Below, one piece after another: positions 1-9,092 of a stretch of DNA of 26,663 nucleotides. This DNA comes from CAZPHI01 sp964586425 (GTDB taxonomy: Bacteria; Bacillota; Clostridia; Lachnospirales; Lachnospiraceae): NCBI GenBank assembly GCA_964586425.1, contig CAZPHI010000028.1, positions 1-26,663 on the forward strand. Direction: 5' to 3'. The first letter of the stretch is position 1, and each line of letters begins with the position of its first letter. A program made the position numbers and the translations under genes. Under the pieces are notes generated by a model. The model saw only the letters and a program-made list of their open reading frames with translations, was not told the origin of the DNA and searched no databases.

Positions 1-76
1 TCCTTCTTCCCTTATTTTTTTACTAATCTTGCCAATAATAATTATACTCTAACTCTGATGATACGTAATATTTCAT
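1..76. other. Window edge, no gene seen
   Basis: AT-rich sequence downstream of the SSB-like gene. I see no ORF and no clear hairpin plus T-run, so the terminator of that gene is either weak or outside the window. Confidence 0.4.
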
Positions 77-715
77 TTATTCGTTGTCAACAAATTCTAT
101 CTTGCTGACTGATACCTCATATGCTACACGCTTCTCAACATCTTCATCGTTGATTTTTTTGGTGTATTCACGTGATTGGACTCTACCCCACCATATCATC
201 AGATGAGCTCCAACCTCTAGTGATGATGCATATCTGGCATTACGGCCCCAGGCTATACATGGAATATAATCTGATTTGCCATATGGACGATTAACAGCAA
301 CAAGAATATCAGCAATTTCTCTTCCTAATGGTGTTTTTCTGTAAACCGGTGGTTTGCAGATATATCCATCCAAATAGATTTGATTTGATTTTACCTGTTC
401 TGCTGGCTTTTCTTCAACAAACTCATACTCTCTTACAAATATAGAAAGAACAAGTCTATTCTTTGTACCTTCGTGTCTGTTATATGACCTGAACTGGCCT
501 ACAGCCTCGATCATCTTCCCCTTATAATCTCCAGATGGATCGATTAGTCTTTCTGATACCATTAGTGGAATTACATCTGATATATTGCTGAGTCTGCTTA
601 CTGAGACATCAACAACATAGAATCCCTCCCCGAATACCTCGTGACTGTATTGGAAATCAGATATGATTTCTCCTACTATACAGACTCTGTTGTTTTCAAT
701 TACCTTATCAAGCAT
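77..715 (-). CDS. ssb: Single-stranded DNA-binding protein with two OB-fold domains
   Basis: The 212-aa protein reads as two successive OB-fold (SSB/PriB-like) halves, roughly residues 5-105 and 110-208. The second half carries the most SSB-like stretch: a G-x-I-x-K-x-P-V-x-R start, then TPLGREIADI, then an AVNR-x-YGKSDYIPCIAWGRNA segment near residues 130-162. SSB-family proteins coat single-stranded DNA in replication and repair. The protein lacks the acidic DDIPF-like C-terminal tip of canonical SSB, so it is probably an accessory paralogue of the kind seen in Lachnospiraceae (inference). The start is supported by an AAGGGAG ribosome binding site about 9 nt upstream. It is transcribed divergently from typA. 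I could not identify a convincing promoter. Confidence 0.75.
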   Translation of the reverse strand: MLDKVIENNRVCIVGEIISDFQYSHEVFGEGFYVVDVSVSRLSNISDVIPLMVSERLIDPSGDYKGKMIEAVGQFRSYNRHEGTKNRLVLSIFVREYEFVEEKPAEQVKSNQIYLDGYICKPPVYRKTPLGREIADILVAVNRPYGKSDYIPCIAWGRNARYASSLEVGAHLMIWWGRVQSREYTKKINDEDVEKRVAYEVSVSKIEFVDNE

Positions 716-1019
716 TTTGTATTTCTCCCTTCATTAGCTACTTATGTGCTTAAATATTATTTCAATACTATGTATATGCCCTCATTTATAAAAGTATTAC
801 ATATTTTCAGTAAATTTCAATCAAAATCGTTCATCAAATTTCCACAAAATTTGCGTGCTTTTTTCGTCATTTTGCCTTTTTCGCATTTTTCGATACTTTT
901 TCCGTATATTATTTAAAGTATCAGTTGCTTTTTTTAAAATTTGTGATAAAATTATACAGTTGTGGCAAAAATATCTTTGCCAGTATTTATGTTATTTGTA
1001 TTAAGAAAGGACTATTCTA
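716..1019. promoter_or_regulatory. Divergent intergenic region between ssb-like gene and typA
   Basis: About 300 bp of very AT-rich DNA without a gene. On the plus strand a sigma-A-like promoter for typA is visible: TTGCTT at 925-930, a 16-bp spacer, and TAAAAT at 947-952. A 7-bp perfect hairpin (TGGCAAA 963-969 / TTTGCCA 976-982) would lie at the very 5' end of the transcript. The typA ribosome binding site (AGAAAGGA) is about 8 nt before its ATG. No convincing minus-strand promoter was found for the SSB-like gene. Confidence 0.5.
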
Positions 1020-2856
1020 ATGAAAACAAAACGTGAAGATGTAAGAANNNNNNNNNNTTGCGATAATCGCCCACGTTGACCATGGTAAAACTACTTTGGT
1101 AGACGAATTGCTTAAACAAAGCGGTACTTTCCGCCAAAACCAGGAAGTTGTTGAACGTGTCATGGACTCTAACGATATCGAACGTGAACGAGGAATCACA
1201 ATTCTTTCAAAAAACACTTCAATTTTCTATAAAGATACTAAAATCAATATCATTGATACACCAGGACATGCTGATTTCGGTGGTGAAGTTGAACGAGTTC
1301 TTAAGATGGTTAATGGTGTTGTATTAGTAGTTGACGCTTATGAAGGTGTTATGCCTCAGACAAAATTCGTTCTTGGCAAAGCACTTGAACTTGGTCTTAC
1401 TGTTATTGTATGTATCAACAAAATAGATAGACCAGAAGCACGTCCTCATGAAGTTATTGATGAAGTACTTGAACTTCTTATGGATCTTGATGCTTCTGAT
1501 GAACAGCTTGACTGTCCATTCATCTTTGCTTCAGCAAAATCAGGTTATGCTATGGCTAACTTAGATGATGAAAGAAAAGATATGGTTCCATTATTCGAAT
1601 GTATAATCAACAACATTCCAGCACCAGAGGGCGATCCTGATGCTGATACACAGATTCTTATCAGTACAATTGACTATAATGATTATGTTGGTCGTATTGG
1701 TGTTGGTAAAGTAGAGAACGGAAAAATTAAGGTTAATCAGGATTGTATGCTTCTTAATCATCATGATGAATCTAAGCGTAAACGTGTTAAAATCAGCAAA
1801 TTATATGAGTTTGATGGTCTTGATAAAGTAGAAGTTACAGAAGCAACTATTGGTTCGATTATCGCTATTTCAGGTATTGCAGACATTCACATTGGTGATA
1901 CTATCTGTTCTCCTGAGAATCCAGTTGCAATTCCATTCCAGAAGATCTCTGAACCAACAATATCTATGAACTTTATAGTTAATGACAGTCCACTTGCTGG
2001 TAAAGAAGGTAAATTCGTTACATCAAGACATCTTCGTGACAGATTATTCAGAGAGCTTAACACTGATGTAAGTTTGCGAGTTGAAGAAACACCAGATTCA
2101 GAGAACTCATTCAAAGTATCTGGACGTGGCGAATTACATCTTTCTGTTCTTATTGAGAATATGCGTCGTGAAGGCTATGAATTCGCAGTAAGTAAAGCTG
2201 AAGTTCTTTATCATTATGATGAAAGAGGCAAAAAGCTTGAACCAATGGAACTTGCATATATAGATGTACCTGAAGAATTCTCAGGCAGCGTCATTCAAAA
2301 ATTAGCTCAAAGAAAAGGCGAACTTTTAGGAATGTCTCCAATTAATGGTGGATATACAAGACTTCAGTTCTCTATTCCATCACGTGGACTTATTGGATAT
2401 CGTGGTGAATTCATGACTGATACAAAGGGTAATGGTATTATCAATACATCATTCGATGATTACGAAGAATACAAAGGTGAAATTCAGTATAGAAAACTTG
2501 GTTCCCTTATTGCTTACGAATCAGGCGAGGCTATTACTTATGGTCTTTTCAATGCTCAGGAACGTGGTACCCTCTTCATCACTGCAGGTGAAAAAATATA
2601 CGCAGGTATGATCGTTGGTTCTAATGCCCGTTCAGAGGATATTGAAGTTAATGTATGTAAGACAAAGCATCTTACTAACACACGTTCATCAAGTGCTGAT
2701 GAAGCGTTAAGACTTGTTCCACCTAAGATTCTAAGTCTTGAGCAGGCTCTTGATTATATTGATACAGACGAACTTCTTGAAGTAACACCTGTATCACTCA
2801 GAATAAGAAAGAAGATTCTTGATTCTACATTAAGATACAGATCTAATCGTAAATAA
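1020..2856 (+). CDS. typA: Ribosome-associated GTPase TypA/BipA (assembly gap in codons 10-11)
   Basis: TypA/BipA is a translational GTPase related to EF-G that acts on the 50S subunit in ribosome assembly and stress growth. The ATG at 1020 has an AGAAAGGA site upstream and encodes MKTKREDVR. Ten Ns follow at 1048-1057, and the reading frame then resumes as AIIAHVDHGKTT (G1). Further motifs are RGITI (G2), DTPGHADF (G3), NKID (G4) and SAKSG (G5), then EF-G-like domains and the TypA C-terminal domain (SRGLIGYRGEF; KHLTNTRSSSADEA). As written, the 10 Ns put the two parts out of frame. Family sequence (RNIAIIAHVDHGKTT) predicts that only 3 real bases are missing, so the N run is a placeholder and the gene is intact (inference). 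About 610 residues, normal for the family. It is monocistronic, ending at the terminator at 2884. Confidence 0.95.
1048..1057. other. Assembly gap (10 Ns)
   Basis: Ten ambiguous bases lie inside codons 10-11 of typA. Flanking codons (AGA A... before, ...TT GCG ATA after) fit the conserved R-N-I-A-I with exactly three bases between them, so the gap length is nominal. Confidence 0.95.
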
Positions 2857-2883
2857 TACGTAATTAATTATTATAATTATAAT

Positions 2884-2929
2884 AAAAATGCTGTTATCAC
2901 CTGAACGTTCGGATGATAACAGCATTTTT
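2884..2929. terminator. Bidirectional intrinsic terminator between typA and the ABC exporter gene
   Basis: A 16-bp perfect stem (2884-2899 with 2914-2929) encloses a 14-nt loop. It is flanked by T5-6 on the plus strand and by the matching A-run on the left, giving a T-run on the minus strand. It sits 28 bp after typA and 12 bp after the convergent ABC transporter gene, so it can end both transcripts. Confidence 0.92.
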
Positions 2930-2940
2930 TGATGCTTTTA

Positions 2941-4731
2941 TTAACTTTGAATAACTTTCATTCTATAAAATTCTCCCTTTAATTCCATTAATTCATCAAA
3001 GGTTCCATATTCTATGCAGCGTCCCGCATCAATTACTGCGATTCTGTCTGCATCTTTAATAGTAGAAAGCCTATGAGCAACAATAAATGTTGTTCTATTC
3101 TTAGTAAGATTATTCAAGGCTTCCTGAATAAGCTTCTCAGATATACTGTCTAAGGCTGATGTAGCCTCATCAAGCACAATTACCTCTGGATTCCTTATAA
3201 TTGCTCTCGCAATCGCAATACGCTGTCTCTGACCGCCTGAGAGCTTTCCACCATGTTCGCCTACAACTGTATTAATTCCATCAGGCAGTGACTCAATCAA
3301 ATCAGACAGATTAGCAGCTTTAACAGCCAGCATTAATTCATCATCAGATACATCCTGCATTCCATATACAATATTCTCTTTGATTGTTCCCGAGAAAAGA
3401 ATTGATGTCTGTGGGACAACTGCTATATGCTTTCTATAGCTCCTCAGATCTACCTTGCTCATATCCTTGCCATCAATTAATACTTCGCCTTCTGAAGCCA
3501 TATTAAAGCCTATTACAAGATTAAGAATTGTGGATTTACCCGCTCCTGATTCACCTACCAGTGCTATAGTCTGTCCCTTTGCCACATTAAGGTTCAAGCC
3601 ATTCAAAACATTTCTCGTTGTATTCTTATATCTAAATTTAACATCTTTAAATTGGAATTCACCCTTAACATCCGCTAATTGTTCTTTTCCTGTATTGTCT
3701 TCAACATCGCTTTCAAGAAGTACTTCGCCAATAGAATTAACTGACTCTACGCCCTTGGCTATTGTTGGTATCAGTGTCATTATTGCAGATACCTGATTAA
3801 CTATAGTTGTAAAATAACTCTGATATAAAGTGATATCTCCTGGAAGAATTCTTTTGACAAAAGCCAAATATGCTGTAAATGCAAGACATATTATCTGAAA
3901 TACCTGGAATATCGCCCAGCCGACTGAACCAAATAATGACTGTATTACATCAAGCTTATATCCCTTTTCAGCTACCGTCATAAGTTGAGTGCTCATTTTC
4001 TCAACTTCTTCATCTTCAAGTGCATGAGCTCTAGTTACAGGTACTAATTCTACCATCTCCATCACTCTTGCTGATGTCTCTTCCATCTCTTTTCTAAATT
4101 CAGAGTTTCTCTTTTTCATTATACCTCTGAAGCTCACCATTGTAATTGCTGCAATTGGTGTCGTTAGCAGGAAGAAAAAGAATACTGTCATGCTCTTAGT
4201 TATAGTAACCGCCAATGCAATTCCTATATTAAGCGCTATATTAAGTATACTCAAAAACATCTGCGTTGAAAGTGTCTCTACAGCCTCTACATCTCGCATA
4301 ATCTTTGATTGCAGTCGGCCTGATTGTGTCTCTGTATGATATGATATTGATAACTGCTGTAGCTTTCTGACCAGTGCTTTTCTCAAACCTGTTTCAGCAT
4401 ATCTTGTCGCAAGACTCTTATATCTTGTATATAGATAGTTCATCGGTATATTAAGCGCTATCAACACAATCATTATGATTGTATCAATTATAACTGTTCT
4501 CATACAGTCATCCGAGCCAGCTGTTACTTTATTAATAATATCTGCAGTTACAATTGGTAAAACCCACACAGGACAATGCTTTATAAAAAAGAATATAACT
4601 GCAAGTACAAACTTAAAATAATTGCCTTTATATAGTGAAACCAGGGTAACCATCGGGTGCCCCTTATGTTTTCTATAGCTTTCTATGAACCAGTCTTCTA
4701 CTGTGGTTCCTTTTGGTGCATTCATCTTCAT
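2941..4731 (-). CDS. ABC exporter half-transporter (fused membrane and ATPase domains)
   Basis: This 596-aa protein has the type-IV exporter layout: a membrane domain over about residues 38-330 (strong hydrophobic segments near 41-62, 80-98, 158-200 and 270-292), then a nucleotide-binding domain. Visible ATPase motifs are Walker A GESGAGKST (393-401), Q-loop Gln441, signature LSGGQRQR (497-504), Walker B VIVLDE (517-522) and switch His553 (VAHR). Such half-transporters work as dimers and usually export lipids, peptides or drugs; the substrate here is unknown. It is the last gene of the pectin block. Its ribosome binding site (GAAGGA) lies in the last codons of the GH28 gene, 5 bp upstream, so the two are translationally linked. 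The association with pectin genes suggests export of a by-product or co-regulated envelope work, but that is only inference. Confidence 0.9.
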   Translation of the reverse strand: MKMNAPKGTTVEDWFIESYRKHKGHPMVTLVSLYKGNYFKFVLAVIFFFIKHCPVWVLPIVTADIINKVTAGSDDCMRTVIIDTIIMIVLIALNIPMNYLYTRYKSLATRYAETGLRKALVRKLQQLSISYHTETQSGRLQSKIMRDVEAVETLSTQMFLSILNIALNIGIALAVTITKSMTVFFFFLLTTPIAAITMVSFRGIMKKRNSEFRKEMEETSARVMEMVELVPVTRAHALEDEEVEKMSTQLMTVAEKGYKLDVIQSLFGSVGWAIFQVFQIICLAFTAYLAFVKRILPGDITLYQSYFTTIVNQVSAIMTLIPTIAKGVESVNSIGEVLLESDVEDNTGKEQLADVKGEFQFKDVKFRYKNTTRNVLNGLNLNVAKGQTIALVGESGAGKSTILNLVIGFNMASEGEVLIDGKDMSKVDLRSYRKHIAVVPQTSILFSGTIKENIVYGMQDVSDDELMLAVKAANLSDLIESLPDGINTVVGEHGGKLSGGQRQRIAIARAIIRNPEVIVLDEATSALDSISEKLIQEALNNLTKNRTTFIVAHRLSTIKDADRIAVIDAGRCIEYGTFDELMELKGEFYRMKVIQS

Positions 4732-4736
4732 GATGC

Positions 4737-6293
4737 CTATCCTTCTTTCACCTCTTCAACATTACCAGCAACAACCATCTCGCCATCGCATCCATATACA
4801 TTGACATTCTTAAGTACAAGTTCCTTAATATTATTAACAACTATTCCCTGTCTGCTTGCCTCATCACATCCAAGCATCATTGCTGCGACACCTGATTTAG
4901 CATCATCTGCATATGATATATTAATATTCTCAAATGTAACCTTCTCAATCTTTTGTTCCGGAAGTCCATAGATATAAGCACCTGCAACATGACAATTTTT
5001 AGCATCTATATCCTTGAATGTAAGTGCCTTAATAGAAGGAGTTCTTTCATCAATTGGTAATGGTTCCTTTGAAGCTACATACTCTGTCTTTCCATCTGGA
5101 TCACAGAAATAGAAGCTGTTAACAACGAATGGTGTCATAACATTATCCATTGTAATATTCTCGAATGAGATATCATCTAATACCGAATCTTTACCTCTTC
5201 CTCTTCTTGTCTTTACTCTGAGTCCTCTGTCTGTATTCATAAATAAGCAGTCAATAATATGTACATCTTTTACACCCGCTGCTATTTCGCTTCCTACTGT
5301 TACAGCTCCATGTCCATCTCTCATACAACACTGTCTGACAATCATATTAGATGTAGCAACTTTATGCTTTTTACCCATATAAATCTTACCTGATTTAATT
5401 GCAATACAATCATCTCCAACTGATATATATGTTCCAAGAACCAATACATTCTTACAGCTTTCTGGGTCCAGACCATCTGTATTGTGAGAATTGGCTGGAT
5501 TCTTGATTTTTACATCTATAAACTTCAAATCCTCAGAAAAATATGGGTGTAATGTCCAAGATGGAGAATTCTGAACAGTAATTCCATGCATTGTAACATT
5601 CTTGCAATGATTGATAAAGAATAATCTAGGTCTCCATGCTATATTTCTCACCTTACAATCTTTCCACCAATTTTCGAATGTTGTACATCCATCAATTGTT
5701 CCTTCACCTGTAATAACAACATTCTCTACATTAATACCTGTTACGATTCCAGAGAACATATCCAAAGGATTGCCCTCCCATGAGCCTAGATTGTATTCAT
5801 CAGTCTCATCATAGCTTTCAATAACACCTGGTAATATAGGGAATTTTGCTCTTTCTGTAAATGCTGCTAATACTGCGCCTTTTGCAAGCTCTAAAGTTAT
5901 ATCACTCTTAAGGAATATTGAAGATATTCTAAATCTTCCTTCTGGGACAAGAATTCGGCTATCCTTTGGGCAAGCCATAATTGCACATTGAATTGCATTA
6001 GTATCGTCATGCTCGCCATCTCCATATGCACCAAAATCCTTAACATTCAGAGTTACAAATTCGTAATCTGTTTTTACTGCAACAGCATCAATTGTCTCAT
6101 TATCATATTCTACTTTTATCGAATATTCAGTGTCTGGATTTAGCCCATATAATGATGTAATTACAGTTTCGCTATCCATAAAGAATTCATCATTAACATA
6201 TATCTTATATGCTTTTTTTGTGTAATATTTACCACCATCATCTAATTCAATAACTATATTTCTAGTTGTTTTAGTAACTAATTTTAATTCCAT
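4737..6293 (-). CDS. GH28 polygalacturonase, probably intracellular exo-acting
   Basis: GH28 enzymes hydrolyse alpha-1,4 bonds between galacturonic acids in homogalacturonan. The start at 6293 (MELKL) is preferred over an ATG seven codons upstream because AGGAGG lies 6 nt before it. The 518-aa product has an N-terminal fibronectin-III-like domain (about 1-80), as in bacterial exo-polygalacturonases. A right-handed beta-helix begins at VKDFGAYGDG. The four GH28 motifs are present: NTD (271-273), G-DD (Asp294-Asp295), GHG (His328) and RVK (359-361, equivalent to R-I-K). No signal peptide is present, so it probably trims imported oligogalacturonides in the cytoplasm (inference). It lies 40 bp after the GH105-like gene and 5 bp before the ABC exporter gene. 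Confidence 0.93.
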   Translation of the reverse strand: MELKLVTKTTRNIVIELDDGGKYYTKKAYKIYVNDEFFMDSETVITSLYGLNPDTEYSIKVEYDNETIDAVAVKTDYEFVTLNVKDFGAYGDGEHDDTNAIQCAIMACPKDSRILVPEGRFRISSIFLKSDITLELAKGAVLAAFTERAKFPILPGVIESYDETDEYNLGSWEGNPLDMFSGIVTGINVENVVITGEGTIDGCTTFENWWKDCKVRNIAWRPRLFFINHCKNVTMHGITVQNSPSWTLHPYFSEDLKFIDVKIKNPANSHNTDGLDPESCKNVLVLGTYISVGDDCIAIKSGKIYMGKKHKVATSNMIVRQCCMRDGHGAVTVGSEIAAGVKDVHIIDCLFMNTDRGLRVKTRRGRGKDSVLDDISFENITMDNVMTPFVVNSFYFCDPDGKTEYVASKEPLPIDERTPSIKALTFKDIDAKNCHVAGAYIYGLPEQKIEKVTFENINISYADDAKSGVAAMMLGCDEASRQGIVVNNIKELVLKNVNVYGCDGEMVVAGNVEEVKEG

Positions 6294-6333
6294 TGTTTTC
6301 CTCCTGTTATTCATTCATATTATATTAATTAAA

Positions 6334-7128
6334 TTAACACCATGCATATGCCATTGCATTAATAGCTGTGATTTCTTCCTTTGGCTCAAATCCATTCCAG
6401 TCAATCAAGCTCTCAGCTGTCTCATAGTACTTTTCGCTTAATATAACTTTCATACTGCAGGCCTTAAGCATAGAATATGCAACCATACCTTTAACAACAT
6501 AGTCATCTACTTCTAATATGCCCTTACCAATTGCATATTTTAATGCATCCTTATACATAAAACCAAGTTCTCTGTAATATTCATATATTGGCTGATCCAT
6601 AACACTCATTGTATTAATTAAAGCCATCATATATTCAGCAATTGTAGCCAAATCGCACATCTCAACATTGCTGTTACATTTCTTAAATCTTGATATAATA
6701 TAATTATAATGTTCTTTTCCACCAAACTTTGTATCATGTTCCATAAAATACTCTTGTAACATAATAGAATTATCGATTGAAGCCTCATTATCTTTATTAT
6801 AGTCATTAATAGCTTCTATTACTTTATCAATAGCTTTCTTAAACTTATCATTCTTACTTATTGCAAATGCTGTGAACAATGCTGTTGATGCCTTTACCGC
6901 TTCAAGTCTTACGCTTCCATCTTCATTCATAAGTCCAATAGTATTACCAGCTTCATCTACAAATCTGTCCAGATACGATACAAGACACTCCTTATATTCA
7001 TCATCCTTATAATTATTATAAAGATCACACAGCGCCTTAAGTGCAAATTCGTTCTCTTTGCAGACTCCTTCATTCCTATTCAAAACATTGTTAATATTAT
7101 TAATTATCTCTTCCTTATTAATTAGCAT
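6334..7128 (-). CDS. Small divergent GH105/GH88-like protein (function uncertain)
   Basis: No domain is obvious, but the 264-aa sequence is an all-helical repeat with the rhythm of an (alpha/alpha)6 barrel. The stretch around residues 117-150 (S-I-D-N-S-I-M ... F-G-G-K-E-H-Y) resembles the segment carrying the catalytic Asp of unsaturated rhamnogalacturonyl hydrolases (GH105, D-T-L-F-M). Residues 206-243 resemble their C-terminal G-x-A-M-F-A-Y-A-L-x-K-G-x-R helix followed by a K-Y-x-x-x-A-E segment. GH105 enzymes are normally about 350-380 aa with conserved Trp and Gly residues; many are missing here. Asp119 would be the catalytic candidate. It may be an active reduced enzyme or a non-catalytic relative. 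The start overlaps the end of the GH43 gene by 11 bp (AAAGGA site 9-10 nt upstream), which implies translational coupling. No signal peptide. Confidence 0.5.
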   Translation of the reverse strand: MLINKEEIINNINNVLNRNEGVCKENEFALKALCDLYNNYKDDEYKECLVSYLDRFVDEAGNTIGLMNEDGSVRLEAVKASTALFTAFAISKNDKFKKAIDKVIEAINDYNKDNEASIDNSIMLQEYFMEHDTKFGGKEHYNYIISRFKKCNSNVEMCDLATIAEYMMALINTMSVMDQPIYEYYRELGFMYKDALKYAIGKGILEVDDYVVKGMVAYSMLKACSMKVILSEKYYETAESLIDWNGFEPKEEITAINAMAYAWC

Positions 7129-9067
7129 AATTTACCAATCCTTTCGTTGTGTATTTATATGACATATATGCTACTTCTAGTTTCTCTTCACCTGCATATG
7201 CATACAATCCTGACATTGCTCCAGTGAATCTTTTTCCTTTGTGATATCCTTCATCACAAAGATAATCAACCTTATCAATATTATAAAACATTTCTTCTTT
7301 ATTGTCATTAAGTATGTAACTAAAGCATCTTGTAAGATATGATGTGTCAACAATGAAGATTATACTATCCGCTGATTTATCAATATACTTTTTAGGACTA
7401 TATCTGTTAACTTCTCCTATATGCTCCATTACACATATATACATTCCTTTTTTATCCTTAAATACACCAAACTTTATGAATGTGTTCTCATCATAGTAAC
7501 ATGTCAGACCTGCATTCTGCCCATCCTGCAATTTTGGTATACGCATAGACAATTCTGCTCTAAATTCAAAGCTTGTCTGTCGTCTAAGGAATATATTCCT
7601 CGCATTGACTGAATCCAGTTCATACAAGCTTCCCTGAATACAAAGACATCCATTACGTATATAGAAGCCATCCTTCATAGGAGGTCTTGGTGTAATCCAG
7701 TCCATTCCAAGCATATCACCGTCAAAATCATCTATATAATTCAAATTATCAGAAGTATTATTACTGATACTATCTTTATCAATGCTATTAATTGGCTTCT
7801 TTTTTAAAGTTCCCGGTCCCTGCAACTTATTAACAATTGGCCATCCATCCATTGTCCAAGTAATCTCATCAAGACATGTCTCACGTCCAAGAATACTTCT
7901 TCCATCCGCGATCATTCTGCCACATAGATATACCATATACCATCTTCCATCAACAGTTTGAACCGGTTTACCATGTCCACAACGTTGTATTGGTGCTAAT
8001 GGATCATCCTGTCTCATAATCGGGTTATATGGACATGGTTCATAATTACCTCTCAAAGTTCTAGATCTAGAAACTGTGATTCTATGACCAATTCCTGTTC
8101 CACCCTCTGCTTCAAACAGATAATAATAACCATCCTTTTTCAACAGATGTGGTCCCTCCGGTGCTCTCTTATAATCACCATAATATAATAATTCGGCCTG
8201 TGGATTCTCTTGTGAGCCATCTTTGTTCAATTCGAATATTCTTGCTCCTCTATTCAAAAGCATATATCGTCTTCCATCATCATCATTGAATATAGATGGA
8301 TCAATTCCATCCTCATTAATTATAACAGGTCTACTATATGGTCCTTCCGCTCTATCTGACGAGACAACAATCTGTTTTCTATATACATTACCATCATCAT
8401 TATATCTATAAGTAGCTGCAATGTAGAATTTTCCTTCATAATATGATATATCAGGCGCCCAGTAACCTCTTCCACCAGAAAGCTCATCCAATTCTGCCCA
8501 CTCTGGATTAGTAATTGCATAACCAATTATTCTCCAATGAACCAAATCCTTTGAATGGGATACTGGAATACAAGGGAAATATATGAATGACGAATTAACC
8601 ATATAATAATCATCCCCCACTCTTACTACCGAAGGGTCAGGAAACATGCCTGTTCTTATAGGATTCCTATACATATCAGTTATGTCAGCCCCTAAGTACT
8701 CCTTATAATAATTATAAATGTTTTGAAATCCTTTTTGATATGCAATATCATAAGGTGTTATAAGATTATAATCTCCTTTTGCAGGATCAAGGCCTACTTT
8801 TTCAACCAAGTATTTAACAATATCAATATTTCCAGACATAGTACCATAATGAAGCATATTCCTATATTCATCATCAACTAGATTAAGACTCGCTCTCGAA
8901 TATTCAACAATATACTTCACTATATTATAATGTCCCGTTTGTGCTGCATACAGAGCTATTGGAACACCTGATTCAAGTTTATTGTCTATAAGAGAGGGTT
9001 CTTCCATTAATATTCTGTCTAATTCATCGCGATTTCCGTTAATAATTGCATTATATAAATCATCCAT
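7118..9067 (-). CDS. Ankyrin-repeat / GH43 glycoside hydrolase fusion
   Basis: The 649-aa protein has three parts. Residues 1-130 are about three to four ankyrin repeats (AAQTGHYNIVKYIVE; MLHYGTMSGNIDIVKYLVE; TPYDIAYQKGFQNIYNYY). Residues 135-430 form a five-bladed GH43 beta-propeller, starting RNPIRTGMFPDPSVVRVGDD, with Asp144 as base, Asp256 (GIDPSIF) as pKa modulator and Glu304 (APEGPHL) as acid. Residues 445-649 look like the C-terminal beta-sandwich found in GH43 beta-xylosidases (start YIDDFDG). GH43 members remove xylose, arabinose or galactose from plant glycans; in a pectin operon, xylogalacturonan or arabinan side chains are plausible targets (inference). There is no signal peptide. 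GGAGGT lies 11 nt before the ATG. It is 25 bp downstream of the CE12 gene. Confidence 0.92.
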   Translation of the reverse strand: MDDLYNAIINGNRDELDRILMEEPSLIDNKLESGVPIALYAAQTGHYNIVKYIVEYSRASLNLVDDEYRNMLHYGTMSGNIDIVKYLVEKVGLDPAKGDYNLITPYDIAYQKGFQNIYNYYKEYLGADITDMYRNPIRTGMFPDPSVVRVGDDYYMVNSSFIYFPCIPVSHSKDLVHWRIIGYAITNPEWAELDELSGGRGYWAPDISYYEGKFYIAATYRYNDDGNVYRKQIVVSSDRAEGPYSRPVIINEDGIDPSIFNDDDGRRYMLLNRGARIFELNKDGSQENPQAELLYYGDYKRAPEGPHLLKKDGYYYLFEAEGGTGIGHRITVSRSRTLRGNYEPCPYNPIMRQDDPLAPIQRCGHGKPVQTVDGRWYMVYLCGRMIADGRSILGRETCLDEITWTMDGWPIVNKLQGPGTLKKKPINSIDKDSISNNTSDNLNYIDDFDGDMLGMDWITPRPPMKDGFYIRNGCLCIQGSLYELDSVNARNIFLRRQTSFEFRAELSMRIPKLQDGQNAGLTCYYDENTFIKFGVFKDKKGMYICVMEHIGEVNRYSPKKYIDKSADSIIFIVDTSYLTRCFSYILNDNKEEMFYNIDKVDYLCDEGYHKGKRFTGAMSGLYAYAGEEKLEVAYMSYKYTTKGLVNYAN

Positions 9068-9092
9068 TATGACACTCTACCTCCATCTATTG

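Noticed and set aside
641..916. 91-aa plus-strand frame between ssb-like gene and typA
   Set aside because: Phe/Ile-rich translation of AT-rich intergenic DNA, overlapping the SSB-like gene, no ribosome binding site and no family resemblance.
1096..2856. typA starting at an internal TTG at 1096
   Set aside because: This would remove the G1 GTP-binding loop. The true ATG at 1020 has a ribosome binding site, and the frame is broken only by the nominal N gap.
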